From Acidovorax sp. (lineage in GTDB: Bacteria > Pseudomonadota > Gammaproteobacteria > Burkholderiales > Burkholderiaceae_C), in the NCBI GenBank assembly GCA_030692685.1, contig JAUXZO010000002.1:1-60154 (forward strand): DNA of 60,154 nt, in the 5' to 3' direction. Shown here in pieces: positions 8,724-17,353 of this stretch (position 1 is the stretch's first letter; each line of letters opens with the position of its first letter). The position numbers and the translations under genes were made by a program. The notes beneath the pieces are model-generated. The model had not been told where the DNA came from. It made no database searches and was given only the letters and a program-made list of their open reading frames with translations.

Positions 8724-9456
8724 GGGGCGTTTCCTCTGGGGGCTTTGTGCAGGCGAAGCCGGGAAAGCGGGGGTGCAGCGCTGATGAGGCCAAGTCGCAA
8801 AGCCACCCTGTGGTCCAGCAGATCCAGCCGGTCCACAGCGTGTGGCTCATGAAATGCGCCCCGCGCACTTGCTGGGCTCCCCCCAGAATCAAGCCAGCCA
8901 CCACCGCCCCGGCGAGCCACCACCGCGCAGCGGGTGCCTGTGTGCGGCGCAGCGCAAAATACCCTCCCATGAATGCGAACCCGGCGGATGCATGGCCTGC
9001 CGGAAAGCACCGGCCACCGCCTCCGTCCAACATTCCCAGCGCCCAGTGCGATGCGTAGCGCGCCACGCCACCGAACTCTGCCAGGTCCCAAGGGCAGCTG
9101 GTGTTGCTGAGGTTTTTGGTGATGCTCACCATGGCCAGTGCAACCAATGCGCTGACCGCCATCTGCAAGCGCGCGCTGGCGTCAACGCGCCGCAGTATCC
9201 CCCAGGGCCACCACACGCTCAAGGTCAGAAAAAGCACCAGCAACCACCCCAGGCGCCGAGCGCCTTCATGCAAAACGTGCACGAAAAACCATTGGTCCCT
9301 CATCGGAAACCCGGTGGCGTCGCCAAAGTAGCGGGCAAGCGCCAAGTCCAGCCCGCCCGCGTCCCAGACGGCCAAGCACGCGAGCGCGCCCAGCGTCCAG
9401 AGCAAAAAGCGACGGTTGTTGGCGGTTGGTTGTATCGAAGAAGTGGGGGGCTGCAT
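8710..9456 (-). CDS. PAP2-family membrane phosphatase (second of pair), putative PmrA target
   Basis: A 248-residue membrane phosphatase. PAP2 blocks: SITKNLSNTSCPWDL, CFPAGHASAGFAF and QQVRGAHFMSHTLW, with about five membrane segments. The block-1 form KN..SCPWDL resembles that of lipid A or Kdo2-lipid phosphatases and related enzymes. The frame is open up to a GTG at 9480, but that codon lies inside a PmrA-type box, so the ATG at 9456 (MQPPTSSIQ) is the better start. It is divergent from a PmrA-like regulator and overlaps the downstream PAP2 gene by 14 bases. A role in lipid A or envelope-lipid dephosphorylation is inferred from context, not shown. Confidence 0.8.
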   Translation of the reverse strand: MQPPTSSIQPTANNRRFLLWTLGALACLAVWDAGGLDLALARYFGDATGFPMRDQWFFVHVLHEGARRLGWLLVLFLTLSVWWPWGILRRVDASARLQMAVSALVALAMVSITKNLSNTSCPWDLAEFGGVARYASHWALGMLDGGGGRCFPAGHASAGFAFMGGYFALRRTQAPAARWWLAGAVVAGLILGGAQQVRGAHFMSHTLWTGWICWTTGWLCDLASSALHPRFPGFACTKPPEETPHAAT

Positions 9457-9479
9457 GCTGCCGATCGTGGGGTCGCGCA

Positions 9480-9496
9480 CTTAACGGCGTCTTAAT
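9480..9496. promoter_or_regulatory. PmrA/BasR-type operator box
   Basis: CTTAAC at 9480-9485 and CTTAAT at 9491-9496 are separated by exactly five bases. This fits the known PmrA box, (C/T)TTAA(T/G)-N5-(C/T)TTAA(G/T), with one mismatch. It lies between the divergent PAP2 phosphatase and the PmrA/QseB-like regulator, 38 bases before the regulator start. Confidence 0.7.
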
Positions 9497-9534
9497 AGGC
9501 GCCCCGCCCTATCGCAGCCCGGCGACAATGGGGT

Positions 9535-10239
9535 ATGCGAATACTCGTGGTCGAAGATGATGCAGGCATCGCCAGCGGCCTGCGCACCAACCTGCAGCAG
9601 CGCGGCTATGCTGTGGATGTCTGTGATGGCGTGGCCAGTGCTTGGAGTGCGCTGCGTGCAGAGAGGTTTGACGCGGTTTTGCTGGACCTGGGCCTGACGG
9701 ACGGCGATGGCAGTGAGCTCTTGCGCCGCCTCCGGCAGAGTCCGCCGGCCGCCGCTGCAACGGCGTTGGCATTGCCCGACTCGGCGACCCCTGTACTCAT
9801 CGTCACGGCGCGTGACCAGGTGCATCAACGCATCGCGGGACTCGACCTGGGGGCGGACGATTACTTGGCCAAACCGTTTGATGTGGATGAGCTGGATGCA
9901 CGCCTGCGTGCATTGCTGCGCCGCGCTGCGGGGCGCACTTCTCCAACCATTTGCCATGGGGATGTGGAGCTTGACCCGGCGGCGCGTACCGTGCGCCTGG
10001 CAGGCAAGCCTGTAGAGATGTCCCCCCGTGAGTTCTCGGTTCTGCTGGTCTTGCTGGAGGCACGAGGCCGCGTGCTCTCGCGCCTTCAGATTGAAGAGCG
10101 TCTGTACAGCTGGGATGCCGCCATAGAAAGCAACGCGGTCGAGGTGCACATTCACCACCTGCGTCGCAAGCTGGGCAGTGGCTGCATCCAGACCATGCGT
10201 GGCGTTGGCTATTTCATTCCGCAAAAGACCGAACAATGA
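9535..10239 (+). CDS. OmpR-family response regulator, PmrA/QseB-like
   Basis: A 234-residue DNA-binding response regulator. The receiver domain (residues 1-125) begins MRILVVEDD. It has the phospho-acceptor Asp51 in DAVLLDLGLTDGDG, T91 and K113 in DYLAKPF. A longer-than-usual linker (SPPAAAATALALPDSA) lies between helix 3 and strand 4. The C-terminal winged helix shows the OmpR signature EMSPREFSVLLVLLE and SNAVEVHIHHLRRKLG, ending MRGVGYFI. The stop overlaps the histidine kinase start (ATGA). The PmrA-type box upstream suggests autoregulation and control of the divergent PAP2 genes. Confidence 0.9.
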   Translation: MRILVVEDDAGIASGLRTNLQQRGYAVDVCDGVASAWSALRAERFDAVLLDLGLTDGDGSELLRRLRQSPPAAAATALALPDSATPVLIVTARDQVHQRIAGLDLGADDYLAKPFDVDELDARLRALLRRAAGRTSPTICHGDVELDPAARTVRLAGKPVEMSPREFSVLLVLLEARGRVLSRLQIEERLYSWDAAIESNAVEVHIHHLRRKLGSGCIQTMRGVGYFIPQKTEQ

Positions 10240-11624
10240 GCGCGTCGCCCGCAAGGCTGCCCGTATCGGCACGTCGCCCTTCTCTCACGCGCCAGCTTTT
10301 ATTGTGGTCACTGGGCGCCCTGGCGCTGGTGTGGGGCAGTTTCGTGCTGATTGGTTACCAGACGGGGGTCCATGAGGCCGATGAGCTGACGGATGGACAC
10401 CTCGCCAGCGTCACCGCTTTGCTGCTCAATCTGCGAGCCACCGAGGCCATGGAGGGGGCTAAATTGACCCCGCGGGTTCCCACGCCGTGGCTCAAGTCAC
10501 ATGACTATCAGCAGTCGATCAGTGTGGCGCAGTGGGATGCACAAGGGCGTTTGCTGGCCCTCAGCGGCACATCTCCAGCACCACATTTCTCGGAAGATGA
10601 GGGGTTCGCCAATCTCAAGCTGGGCCCTACTGAGGCGGAGTGGCGCAGTTTTTCCCAGTGGGACGAGGCCCGTTCGCGAAAGGTGATGGTGCTGCTGGAG
10701 CTGCGCGAGCGGGATGAGCTGGCCAAGGATATTGCTGAGCAGATGATCGAGCCTGGCCTGTGGTTGTTACCTGTGGTGTCGCTGGCGCTGGGCTTGGCGT
10801 TGTGGCGTGGCCTGCGTCCGCTTTATGCACTGTCGGCGGATGTGTCTGCGCTCGAACCCGCCAGCACGCAGCGCCTTGCATCGCGCCATGCGTGGAGCGA
10901 GTTTGAGTCCGTGGTCGGTTCTATCAACACATTGCTGGACCAGCAGCACGCGGCGATGGTGAGCGAGCGAAGGCTGGCCAGCGAAGTGGCGCACGAGCTG
11001 CGAACGCCGCTATCGTCCATTGCACTTCAGGCCAGTGCGCTGGCTGGCGAGCTGAGTGCCCAAGCGCGTGCCCAGGCGGTGGAGCGCATCAGAAAAGATG
11101 CTTTGCGTGCAGGCCATGTCCTCAACCAGTTGCTGGCCCTGGCGCGTGCCAGCCGCGCTGAGCTGCACGAAGCCAAGGCGCCAGTCGATCTGGGCGCGCT
11201 GACGCGTACGGTGTGCGGAGACTATGCGCAGGCCGCATGGCAGCAGGGTGACGACATCGCGGTGCTGGCGCCACCGTCCCTCAGCTTGCCGGGCCACGCT
11301 GTATTGCTGGATCTGGCGGTTCGCAATTTGTTAGAGAACGCTCTGAAACACACGCCGGACGGCACCCATATCTCGGTGGAGGTGGGTGAATCGGACGCGG
11401 GTGATGTCTGGTTGCAGGTGTGTGATGACGGGGGTCGCGGTGCCTTGGTTGCCCCAGCTGTCGCTGTTGCGCGCAAGCAGGACAGCTTGCACCTGGGCCA
11501 TGAAATTGTGCGGCGGGTGGCAGAGGTCCATGGTGGCCACTTTGGGCGCGCTCCGGCACTGGCGCCCTTTACCACCTGCTACCGGTTGGATTTGCCCAGG
11601 CACCCCGTGGCCCACCCCGGTTAA
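10236..11624 (+). CDS. Sensor histidine kinase, PmrB/QseC-like
   Basis: Partner of the upstream regulator. The 462-residue protein has a first membrane helix at about residues 20-43, a periplasmic sensor of about 130 residues, a second helix (GLWLLPVVSLALGLALW) and a short HAMP-like linker. The H-box is SEVAHELRTPLSSIALQ with His253 as phospho-acceptor. The N-box is NLLENALKHTPDG. The G boxes are CDDGGRGAL and LGHEIVRRVAEVHGG. No iron-binding ExxE pair is obvious in the periplasmic part, so the signal cannot be named. Its four-base overlap with the regulator indicates tight coupling. Confidence 0.9.
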   Translation: MSASPARLPVSARRPSLTRQLLLWSLGALALVWGSFVLIGYQTGVHEADELTDGHLASVTALLLNLRATEAMEGAKLTPRVPTPWLKSHDYQQSISVAQWDAQGRLLALSGTSPAPHFSEDEGFANLKLGPTEAEWRSFSQWDEARSRKVMVLLELRERDELAKDIAEQMIEPGLWLLPVVSLALGLALWRGLRPLYALSADVSALEPASTQRLASRHAWSEFESVVGSINTLLDQQHAAMVSERRLASEVAHELRTPLSSIALQASALAGELSAQARAQAVERIRKDALRAGHVLNQLLALARASRAELHEAKAPVDLGALTRTVCGDYAQAAWQQGDDIAVLAPPSLSLPGHAVLLDLAVRNLLENALKHTPDGTHISVEVGESDAGDVWLQVCDDGGRGALVAPAVAVARKQDSLHLGHEIVRRVAEVHGGHFGRAPALAPFTTCYRLDLPRHPVAHPG

Positions 11625-11706
11625 AATTGCCGGTTACCAAGTGGTTACCACCGCTTTGCCAGGCTGACCGCGCCTTCTCCCTCAACCCTGAACGGACCCT
11701 ACGACC

Positions 11707-12771
11707 ATGCCCCTCGTTTCGATGCGCGAACTGCTCGACCATGCCGCCGCCAACAGCTACGGCATCCCCGCTTTCAACGTCAACAACCTGGAACAGGTTC
11801 AGGCCGTGATGGCTGCAGCGGACGAGGTGGGCGCACCCGTCATCCTGCAAGCCAGCGCTGGTGCGCGCAAATACGCCGGTGAGGCTTTCATCAAGCACCT
11901 GATTCAGGCGGCCGTGGAGGCCTTCCCGCACATCCCGCTGGTGATGCACCAGGACCACGGCTCCTCGCCCAAGATCTGCCAAGGTGCCATCGACCTCGGT
12001 TTTGGCTCGGTGATGATGGACGGCTCGCTGATGGAAGACGGCAAAACCCCCGCATCGTTTGAGTACAACGTGGATGTGACCCGCAAGGTCGTCGACATGG
12101 CGCACAAGGTCGGCGTCACGGTCGAAGGCGAACTCGGTTGCCTGGGCAATCTGGAAACGGGCGAGGCCGGTGAAGAAGACGGCATTGGTGCTGTGGGCAA
12201 GCTGGACCACAGCCAGATGCTGACCGACCCCGAAGAAGCGGCAGTGTTTGTCAAAGCCACGCAGCTGGATGCTTTGGCCATTGCCATCGGCACCAGCCAC
12301 GGCGCGTACAAGTTCAGCCGCAAGCCGACGGGCGACATACTGGCCATCAGCCGTGTGAAAGAAATTCACCAACGCATTCCCAACACACACCTGGTGATGC
12401 ACGGTTCTTCATCGGTGCCTGCCGAACTGCTGGCCATCATCAACCAGTACGGCGGCAAGATGAAGGAGACCTACGGTGTTCCCGTGGAAGAGATCCAGGA
12501 AGCCATCAAATACGGCGTGCGCAAGATCAACATCGACACCGACATCCGCTTGGCCATGACCGGTGCAGTCCGCAAGTTTCTGGCCGAGAACCCTGAAAAA
12601 TTCGATGCCCGCGAGTGGCTCAAGCCCGCCCGCGAGGCCGCCAAGGCCGTTTGCAAGCAGCGTTACCTGGAGTTTGGCTGCGAAGGCCAGGGCTCCAAGA
12701 TCAAGGGCCACAGCCTGCAGGTCATCGCGGCGCATTACGCATCGGGTGCGCTCGCACAGGTTGTGAACTGA
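11707..12771 (+). CDS. fba: Fructose-bisphosphate aldolase, class II
   Basis: Zinc-dependent aldolase cleaving fructose 1,6-bisphosphate in glycolysis and forming it in gluconeogenesis. It has 354 residues, as is usual for the CbbA-like class II enzymes of betaproteobacteria. It starts [20 protein letters not shown]. Metal and catalytic residues lie in [28 protein letters not shown] and HGSSSVP, with NIDTDIRLA near the C-terminus binding phosphate. It stands 82 bases after the sensor kinase and is followed by a strong terminator, so it ends its transcript. With gap, tkt and pyk it forms a loose glycolytic neighbourhood. Confidence 0.95.
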   Translation: MPLVSMRELLDHAAANSYGIPAFNVNNLEQVQAVMAAADEVGAPVILQASAGARKYAGEAFIKHLIQAAVEAFPHIPLVMHQDHGSSPKICQGAIDLGFGSVMMDGSLMEDGKTPASFEYNVDVTRKVVDMAHKVGVTVEGELGCLGNLETGEAGEEDGIGAVGKLDHSQMLTDPEEAAVFVKATQLDALAIAIGTSHGAYKFSRKPTGDILAISRVKEIHQRIPNTHLVMHGSSSVPAELLAIINQYGGKMKETYGVPVEEIQEAIKYGVRKINIDTDIRLAMTGAVRKFLAENPEKFDAREWLKPAREAAKAVCKQRYLEFGCEGQGSKIKGHSLQVIAAHYASGALAQVVN

Positions 12772-12793
12772 CCCTTCCCTCTCCCATGAGTGA

Positions 12794-12825
12794 AGCCCGG
12801 CCGCGTGAAGCTGTCGGGCTTTTTT
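12794..12825 (+). terminator. Rho-independent terminator after fba
   Basis: AGCCCG at 12794-12799 pairs with CGGGCT at 12815-12820. The stem is followed directly by a run of six T. It begins 22 bases after the fba stop codon. Confidence 0.85.
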
Positions 12826-12952
12826 GTGGCCAGGATGTTTTTCTGCGCTGGAGAGTTCCCTCTACATCAGACAAACGCGACAGCCATAAGAAATTCTTCA
12901 TGTAAGCTCGCGGTCAGTAAGTAATACCACTGACCCCCACCGAGGAGATGAC

Positions 12953-14095
12953 ATGCTGATTGGTGTGCCTGCGGAAACCATGGCAGGAGAGACCCGGGTC
13001 TCTGTGACGCCCGAGACGGTCAAGAAGCTCAAAGCCCAGGGCCACACCCTGCGCATCGAGTCGGGGGCAGGCGTCGCGGCCAGTGTGCCGGATGCGGCGT
13101 ATGAAGCTGCGGGTGCCGAAATATCCGACGCGGCAGGCGCCTGGGGCGCGGACCTTGTGCTCAAGGTTCGCGGCCCTTCCGAGGCCGAAACGCCGCATCT
13201 GCGGTCGGGCTCCACGCTGGTGGGAATGCTCAACCCCTTTGACGCTGAGGGCCTGCAGCGTCTGGCCACTGCGGGGGTCACCGCGTACGCACTCGAAGCC
13301 GCTCCGCGCACCACACGCGCGCAGAGCATGGACGTGCTGTCTTCCCAGGCCAACATTGCAGGCTACAAGGCCGTGATGATTGCGGCGGACCGGTACCAGC
13401 GGTTTTTCCCGATGCTCATGACCGCTGCGGGCACCGTCAAGGCCGCCCGTGTGGTGATCTTGGGTGTGGGCGTGGCGGGGTTGCAGGCCATTGCGACGGC
13501 CAAACGCCTGGGCGCCGTGATCGAGGCGTCGGACGTGCGCCCCAGCGTCAAGGAACAGGTGGAATCGCTGGGGGGCAAGTTCATTGATGTGCCCTACGAA
13601 ACCCAGGAAGAAAAAGACGCCGCCGAAGGCGTAGGCGGCTATGCACGGCCCATGCCCCAAAGCTGGTTGGACCGCCAGAAGGCCGAAGTGGCCAAGCGCG
13701 TAGCGCAGGCCGATGTGGTGATCACCACCGCCCTCATCCCCGGTCGTGCAGCCCCTGTGTTGGTCACTGAAGACATGGTCAAGTCGATGAAGGCCGGTTC
13801 GGTCATCGTGGACATCGCCGCCGACAAGGGCCCCGAGGGTCCTCACGGGGGCCGCGGCGGCAACTGCCCGCTGACCGAGGCGAACCAGATTGTGGTCAAG
13901 CACGGCGTAACTTTGGTGGGCGAAACCAACCTGCCTGCCCTGGTGGCGGCTGATGCTTCGTCGCTGTATGCGCGCAACGTGCTCGACTTTCTCAAACTCA
14001 TCATCAACAAGGAAGGTGCCCTGCACATGGACCTGCAGGACGACATCGTCGCAGCCTGCCTCATGGCGCACGAGGGTACGGTGAAGCGCGCATGA
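12953..14095 (+). CDS. pntA: NAD(P) transhydrogenase, soluble alpha subunit (PntAA)
   Basis: NAD(H)-binding domain I of the proton-pumping transhydrogenase, which makes NADPH from NADH at the inner membrane. It has 380 residues, the size of split PntAA subunits. It begins MLIGVPAETMAGETRVSVTP, the alanine-dehydrogenase/PNT signature, with VVILGVGVAGLQAIATAKRL as the dinucleotide-binding loop and the mobile loop GGYARPMPQSW. A very good Shine-Dalgarno (GAGGAG) precedes the ATG. The membrane and NADP-binding subunits follow only after two unrelated genes. The stop overlaps the next gene as ATGA. Confidence 0.93.
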   Translation: MLIGVPAETMAGETRVSVTPETVKKLKAQGHTLRIESGAGVAASVPDAAYEAAGAEISDAAGAWGADLVLKVRGPSEAETPHLRSGSTLVGMLNPFDAEGLQRLATAGVTAYALEAAPRTTRAQSMDVLSSQANIAGYKAVMIAADRYQRFFPMLMTAAGTVKAARVVILGVGVAGLQAIATAKRLGAVIEASDVRPSVKEQVESLGGKFIDVPYETQEEKDAAEGVGGYARPMPQSWLDRQKAEVAKRVAQADVVITTALIPGRAAPVLVTEDMVKSMKAGSVIVDIAADKGPEGPHGGRGGNCPLTEANQIVVKHGVTLVGETNLPALVAADASSLYARNVLDFLKLIINKEGALHMDLQDDIVAACLMAHEGTVKRA

Positions 14096-14838
14096 GCCGA
14101 ATGAAGAATCTGAAAGATATGTTGTCCTTGAAATCACGTTGCGGCAGTTTGCTGGTGGCCGCATCCGCGGTGGCTGTTCTGGGCGGTTGTGCCCCCATCC
14201 CCGCAGGCCCTGCCGAGTACAGCGCGGGCCGCACGCGTGTGGTGTTGCCGAATACCGCCTGGGAGGATTTAGGCGCTTCAAACGAAGCATTGCCTCTGGC
14301 GCCCGGTCCGGGTGTATTTCCTCTGCAGACCCGCGCAATGGCGCTGCGCGGTGCCAACAAGGAGCTTGTGGCGGTGCTGCTGGTGCAGACGAACCGCACC
14401 GACCAACCCCGCAGCCCCACCCTCTGGACGGGCGCGTGCCCGCAGCAGCAGGGCTTGCTGGTGGAAGACGCCACGTCCGAGAGCCCGGTGCGCATTGATT
14501 GCATGCGGTTCAAGCGCTGGGCCAACAATGCAGGCTGGATCGAAAAGAACCACCCCGATGTAGCGCATTGGATGGCGCAGCGCAGTGCAGAACCTGCGCA
14601 GCCTTATTCGCACCTGAACTATCGATTTGCTACCGAGGGCGGTTCGTACGTCGAGGTCAACGCAATGGTGGACCAGCGTTTGCTGCGTCCCAAGACGTCC
14701 AACAACGAAGAGTTTCTGCGCGCGGGCCAGCCCGCGCACGAGTGGAGCAAAAAAGTGGCGGATGCAGCGCGCCTGAGCACGGGCATGGCGGATGGTTTTT
14801 TTGCCGTTCCGCCGTTTCCCCTGCCACTGCCCCAGTGA
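14092..14838 (+). CDS. Putative lipoprotein of unknown function inside pnt operon
   Basis: A 248-residue protein with a lipoprotein signal: basic n-region (MKNLKDMLSLKSRC), hydrophobic SLLVAASAVAVLGG and the lipobox VLGGC with Cys at about 33. The mature part has four to five cysteines (GACPQQQG, RIDCMRFKRW) and ends in a Pro-rich tail, PPFPLPLPQ. I do not recognise a domain. Start choice lies between the overlapping ATG at 14092 (ATGA with pntA) and the ATG at 14101, which gives a more compact signal peptide. Its place between pntA and the other subunits implies co-transcription, not necessarily function in the transhydrogenase. Confidence 0.75.
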   Translation: MSRMKNLKDMLSLKSRCGSLLVAASAVAVLGGCAPIPAGPAEYSAGRTRVVLPNTAWEDLGASNEALPLAPGPGVFPLQTRAMALRGANKELVAVLLVQTNRTDQPRSPTLWTGACPQQQGLLVEDATSESPVRIDCMRFKRWANNAGWIEKNHPDVAHWMAQRSAEPAQPYSHLNYRFATEGGSYVEVNAMVDQRLLRPKTSNNEEFLRAGQPAHEWSKKVADAARLSTGMADGFFAVPPFPLPLPQ

Positions 14839-14882
14839 TCCCTCGGCACCCCATAACCTCTCTCTGATCTGGAACCACCGAC

Positions 14883-15428
14883 ATGGGCGTTGTCCTGCAA
14901 ATCCTGGGCCTGGTCATCACATTCACGATGGCGATGGAGGCCTTGCGCCGCTTTGGCATTGACGTGGGCTGGCTCAACCCTTTGACGTTCTTTCATCGGC
15001 GTGCCTGGCGCAAGAAGGTCTCTACACCGCCGCTGTATGCGCTGGACCACCCGGTGGATGTGGTTGCCGTGCTCGCTCTGGCCACCGTGCAGACTACAGG
15101 GGCCATCACGGTGGAGCAGAAGGTGGGCGTTCAAGCGCTGTTGCGCGACCATCTGGCGCTGAACGACGCAGATGGCAGCAACTTATTGGTTGCTAGCGCT
15201 CATCTGCTTCGCAACCGGCCGCTGGATGTGAGCGAGCTTGCTGCCGTGTTGGCGAAAAGTGCCGACCAGTTCACCGATTACCACTTGCAGACGCTCAAGG
15301 CGGTGATGCGCTCCGCCGCACTGATCGAGCCGCCCATCAACCCCGCACAGCAGCAACTGATGGATGCCGTGGACGCCTACTTCGCCAAGAAGCAGGCGGC
15401 CTCTGGCCCCTGGTCTTCTGGAACATAA
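14883..15428 (+). CDS. TerB-like helical protein, function unknown
   Basis: A 181-residue protein. One N-terminal membrane helix (MGVVLQILGLVITFTMAMEA) is followed by an all-helical soluble domain of about 130 residues. The spacing and the phrases ITVEQKVGVQALLRDHL and LKAVMRSAALIEPPINPAQQ recall the TerB/DjlA-N helical fold, which binds metal in some proteins, but the resemblance is by eye only. It lies in the pnt operon, 20 bases before the next subunit. VASAHLL at about residue 105 is encoded by a sequence resembling half of the family-1 repeat (15188-15204). Confidence 0.65.
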   Translation: MGVVLQILGLVITFTMAMEALRRFGIDVGWLNPLTFFHRRAWRKKVSTPPLYALDHPVDVVAVLALATVQTTGAITVEQKVGVQALLRDHLALNDADGSNLLVASAHLLRNRPLDVSELAAVLAKSADQFTDYHLQTLKAVMRSAALIEPPINPAQQQLMDAVDAYFAKKQAASGPWSSGT

Positions 15429-15447
15429 CGCTGAACGAAGGACTCCC

Positions 15448-15777
15448 ATGGACGCCGTCTCCCCCACCATCATCAACCTCATCATCTTCGTGCTGGCCAT
15501 CTACGTGGGCTACCACGTGGTGTGGACCGTGACCCCCGCTTTGCACACCCCGCTGATGGCGGTGACGAACGCCATTTCGGCCATCGTGATCGTGGGCGCC
15601 ATGCTGGCCGCAGCGCTCACCGAGACCACCTTGGGTAAAAGCATGGGCGTGCTGGCGGTGGCGCTTGCCGCCGTCAATGTGTTCGGCGGCTTCCTCGTGA
15701 CGCGGCGCATGCTGGAGATGTTCCGTAAAAAAGAAAAGAAGGTCGCCGTTCCCAAGGCTGAAGGAGACCAGGCATGA
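15448..15777 (+). CDS. NAD(P) transhydrogenase, small membrane subunit (PntAB)
   Basis: A 109-residue protein with three membrane helices matching the C-terminal membrane part of E. coli PntA, here a separate subunit. Markers are IINLIIFVLAIYVGYHVVW, HTPLMAVTNAISAIVIVGAM and AVNVFGGFLVTRRMLEMF, the conserved family ending, then a charged tail. I start at the ATG at 15448 (MDAVSPTIINL); the open frame upstream overlaps the previous gene. The four-base overlap with pntB (ATGA) shows the two are translated together. Confidence 0.93.
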   Translation: MDAVSPTIINLIIFVLAIYVGYHVVWTVTPALHTPLMAVTNAISAIVIVGAMLAAALTETTLGKSMGVLAVALAAVNVFGGFLVTRRMLEMFRKKEKKVAVPKAEGDQA

Positions 15778-17198
15778 GCATGAACCTCGTCACGCTGCTG
15801 TACCTGGTGGCCAGCGTCTTTTTCATTCAGGCACTCAAGGGCTTGTCCCACCCCACCACGTCAATCCGCGGCAACCTGTTCGGCATGACAGGCATGGCGA
15901 TTGCCATCCTGACCACCGCCGCACTCATCGTCGAGCTTTCCGGCGGCAAGGCCCAGGGCATGGTTTATGTGATGGGCGCGCTAGTGGTCGGCGGAGCCGC
16001 AGGCGCGTTCATGGCCCACCGGGTCGAGATGACCAAGATGCCGGAACTCGTCGCTTTCATGCACAGCATGATCGGCCTGGCGGCCGTGTTCATTGCGATT
16101 GCTGCAGTGGCCGAACCCTGGGCGTTCCAGATCGTCGCCAAGGGCCAGCCCATCCCCGCAGGTAACCGGCTGGAGCTGTTCTTGGGGGCCGCTATTGGTG
16201 CCATCACCTTCAGCGGCTCGGTGATCGCCTTCGGCAAGCTCTCGGGCAAATACAAGTTCCGGTTGTTCCAGGGCGCGCCGGTGCAGTTTGCAGGCCAGCA
16301 CATGCTCAATCTGGTGCTGGGCCTCGCCACCGTGGGGCTGGGTTTGGTCTTTATGTTCACCGAGAACTGGACGGCCTTTTTTGCCATGCTGGCGCTGTCG
16401 TTCATCCTGGGCGTGCTCATCATCATCCCGATTGGCGGCGCCGACATGCCGGTGGTGGTGTCCATGCTCAACAGCTATTCCGGATGGGCAGCGGCGGGCA
16501 TCGGTTTTTCGCTCAACAACTCCATGCTGATCATTGCCGGATCGCTGGTGGGCAGCTCGGGTGCGATCCTCTCGTACATCATGTGCAAGGCCATGAACCG
16601 GTCGTTCTTCAACGTGATCCTGGGCGGGTTTGGCGGGGACACTGCAACCGCCGCCACCGGTTCTACCGAGCAGCGCCCCGTCAAAACCGGCAGCGCCGAC
16701 GACGCAGCGTTTGTGTTGGGCAATGCCGAAACCGTTGTCATCGTGCCAGGCTATGGCCTGGCTGTGGCGCGCGCCCAGCACGCGGTGAAAGAGCTGGCCG
16801 CCAAGCTCACTGAAAAAGGCATCACCGTCAAATACGCCATCCACCCCGTGGCGGGCCGCATGCCTGGCCACATGAACGTTCTGCTGGCCGAGGCCGAAGT
16901 GCCGTACGACCAGGTGTTCGAGATGGAAGACATCAACGGCGAGTTCGGCCAGGCCGACGTGGCCATCATTCTCGGAGCCAATGACGTGGTGAACCCCGCC
17001 GCGCACACCAAGGGCAGCGCCATCTACGGCATGCCCATCCTGGAGGCCTACAAGGCCAAGACAGTGATCGTGAACAAACGGTCCATGGCGGCGGGTTACG
17101 CCGGCCTGGACAATGAACTGTTCTACATGGACAAGACCATGATGGTCTTTGGCGACGCTAAGAAGGTCGTTGAAGACATCGGCAAAGCCATCGAGTAG
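15774..17198 (+). CDS. pntB: NAD(P) transhydrogenase, beta subunit
   Basis: Membrane proton channel plus NADP(H)-binding domain III. It has 474 residues, near E. coli PntB (462). The first 280 residues contain eight or nine membrane helices, with SMIGLAAVFIAIAAV and the conserved MLNSYSGWAAAGIGFSL loop. Domain III has VVIVPGYGLAVARAQHAV, HPVAGRMPGHMNVLLAEA and GANDVVNPAA, all NADP contacts. Together with PntAA and PntAB it forms the three-polypeptide enzyme. No clear terminator follows. Confidence 0.95.
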   Translation: MSMNLVTLLYLVASVFFIQALKGLSHPTTSIRGNLFGMTGMAIAILTTAALIVELSGGKAQGMVYVMGALVVGGAAGAFMAHRVEMTKMPELVAFMHSMIGLAAVFIAIAAVAEPWAFQIVAKGQPIPAGNRLELFLGAAIGAITFSGSVIAFGKLSGKYKFRLFQGAPVQFAGQHMLNLVLGLATVGLGLVFMFTENWTAFFAMLALSFILGVLIIIPIGGADMPVVVSMLNSYSGWAAAGIGFSLNNSMLIIAGSLVGSSGAILSYIMCKAMNRSFFNVILGGFGGDTATAATGSTEQRPVKTGSADDAAFVLGNAETVVIVPGYGLAVARAQHAVKELAAKLTEKGITVKYAIHPVAGRMPGHMNVLLAEAEVPYDQVFEMEDINGEFGQADVAIILGANDVVNPAAHTKGSAIYGMPILEAYKAKTVIVNKRSMAAGYAGLDNELFYMDKTMMVFGDAKKVVEDIGKAIE

Positions 17199-17353
17199 AG
17201 CGAGTAGATCGTTTAGCTGGTTTCCCGCACAAAGCGGACGGTCTTGCCCCCAAAGCCCGTTCCGCATAGGGAAACTACACACCCCCAGAACCAGCACCGG
17301 CAGACACAATGCCGGGGTTCCATTGCAACGAGTAGTTTGGAGAGACACGCACC

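Noticed and set aside
15188..15204. GTTGCTAGCGCTCAT in the TerB-like gene as a partial family-1 copy
   Set aside because: It matches the left arm and frame (VASA), but the loop and right arm are missing; kept only as a remark in the gene entry.
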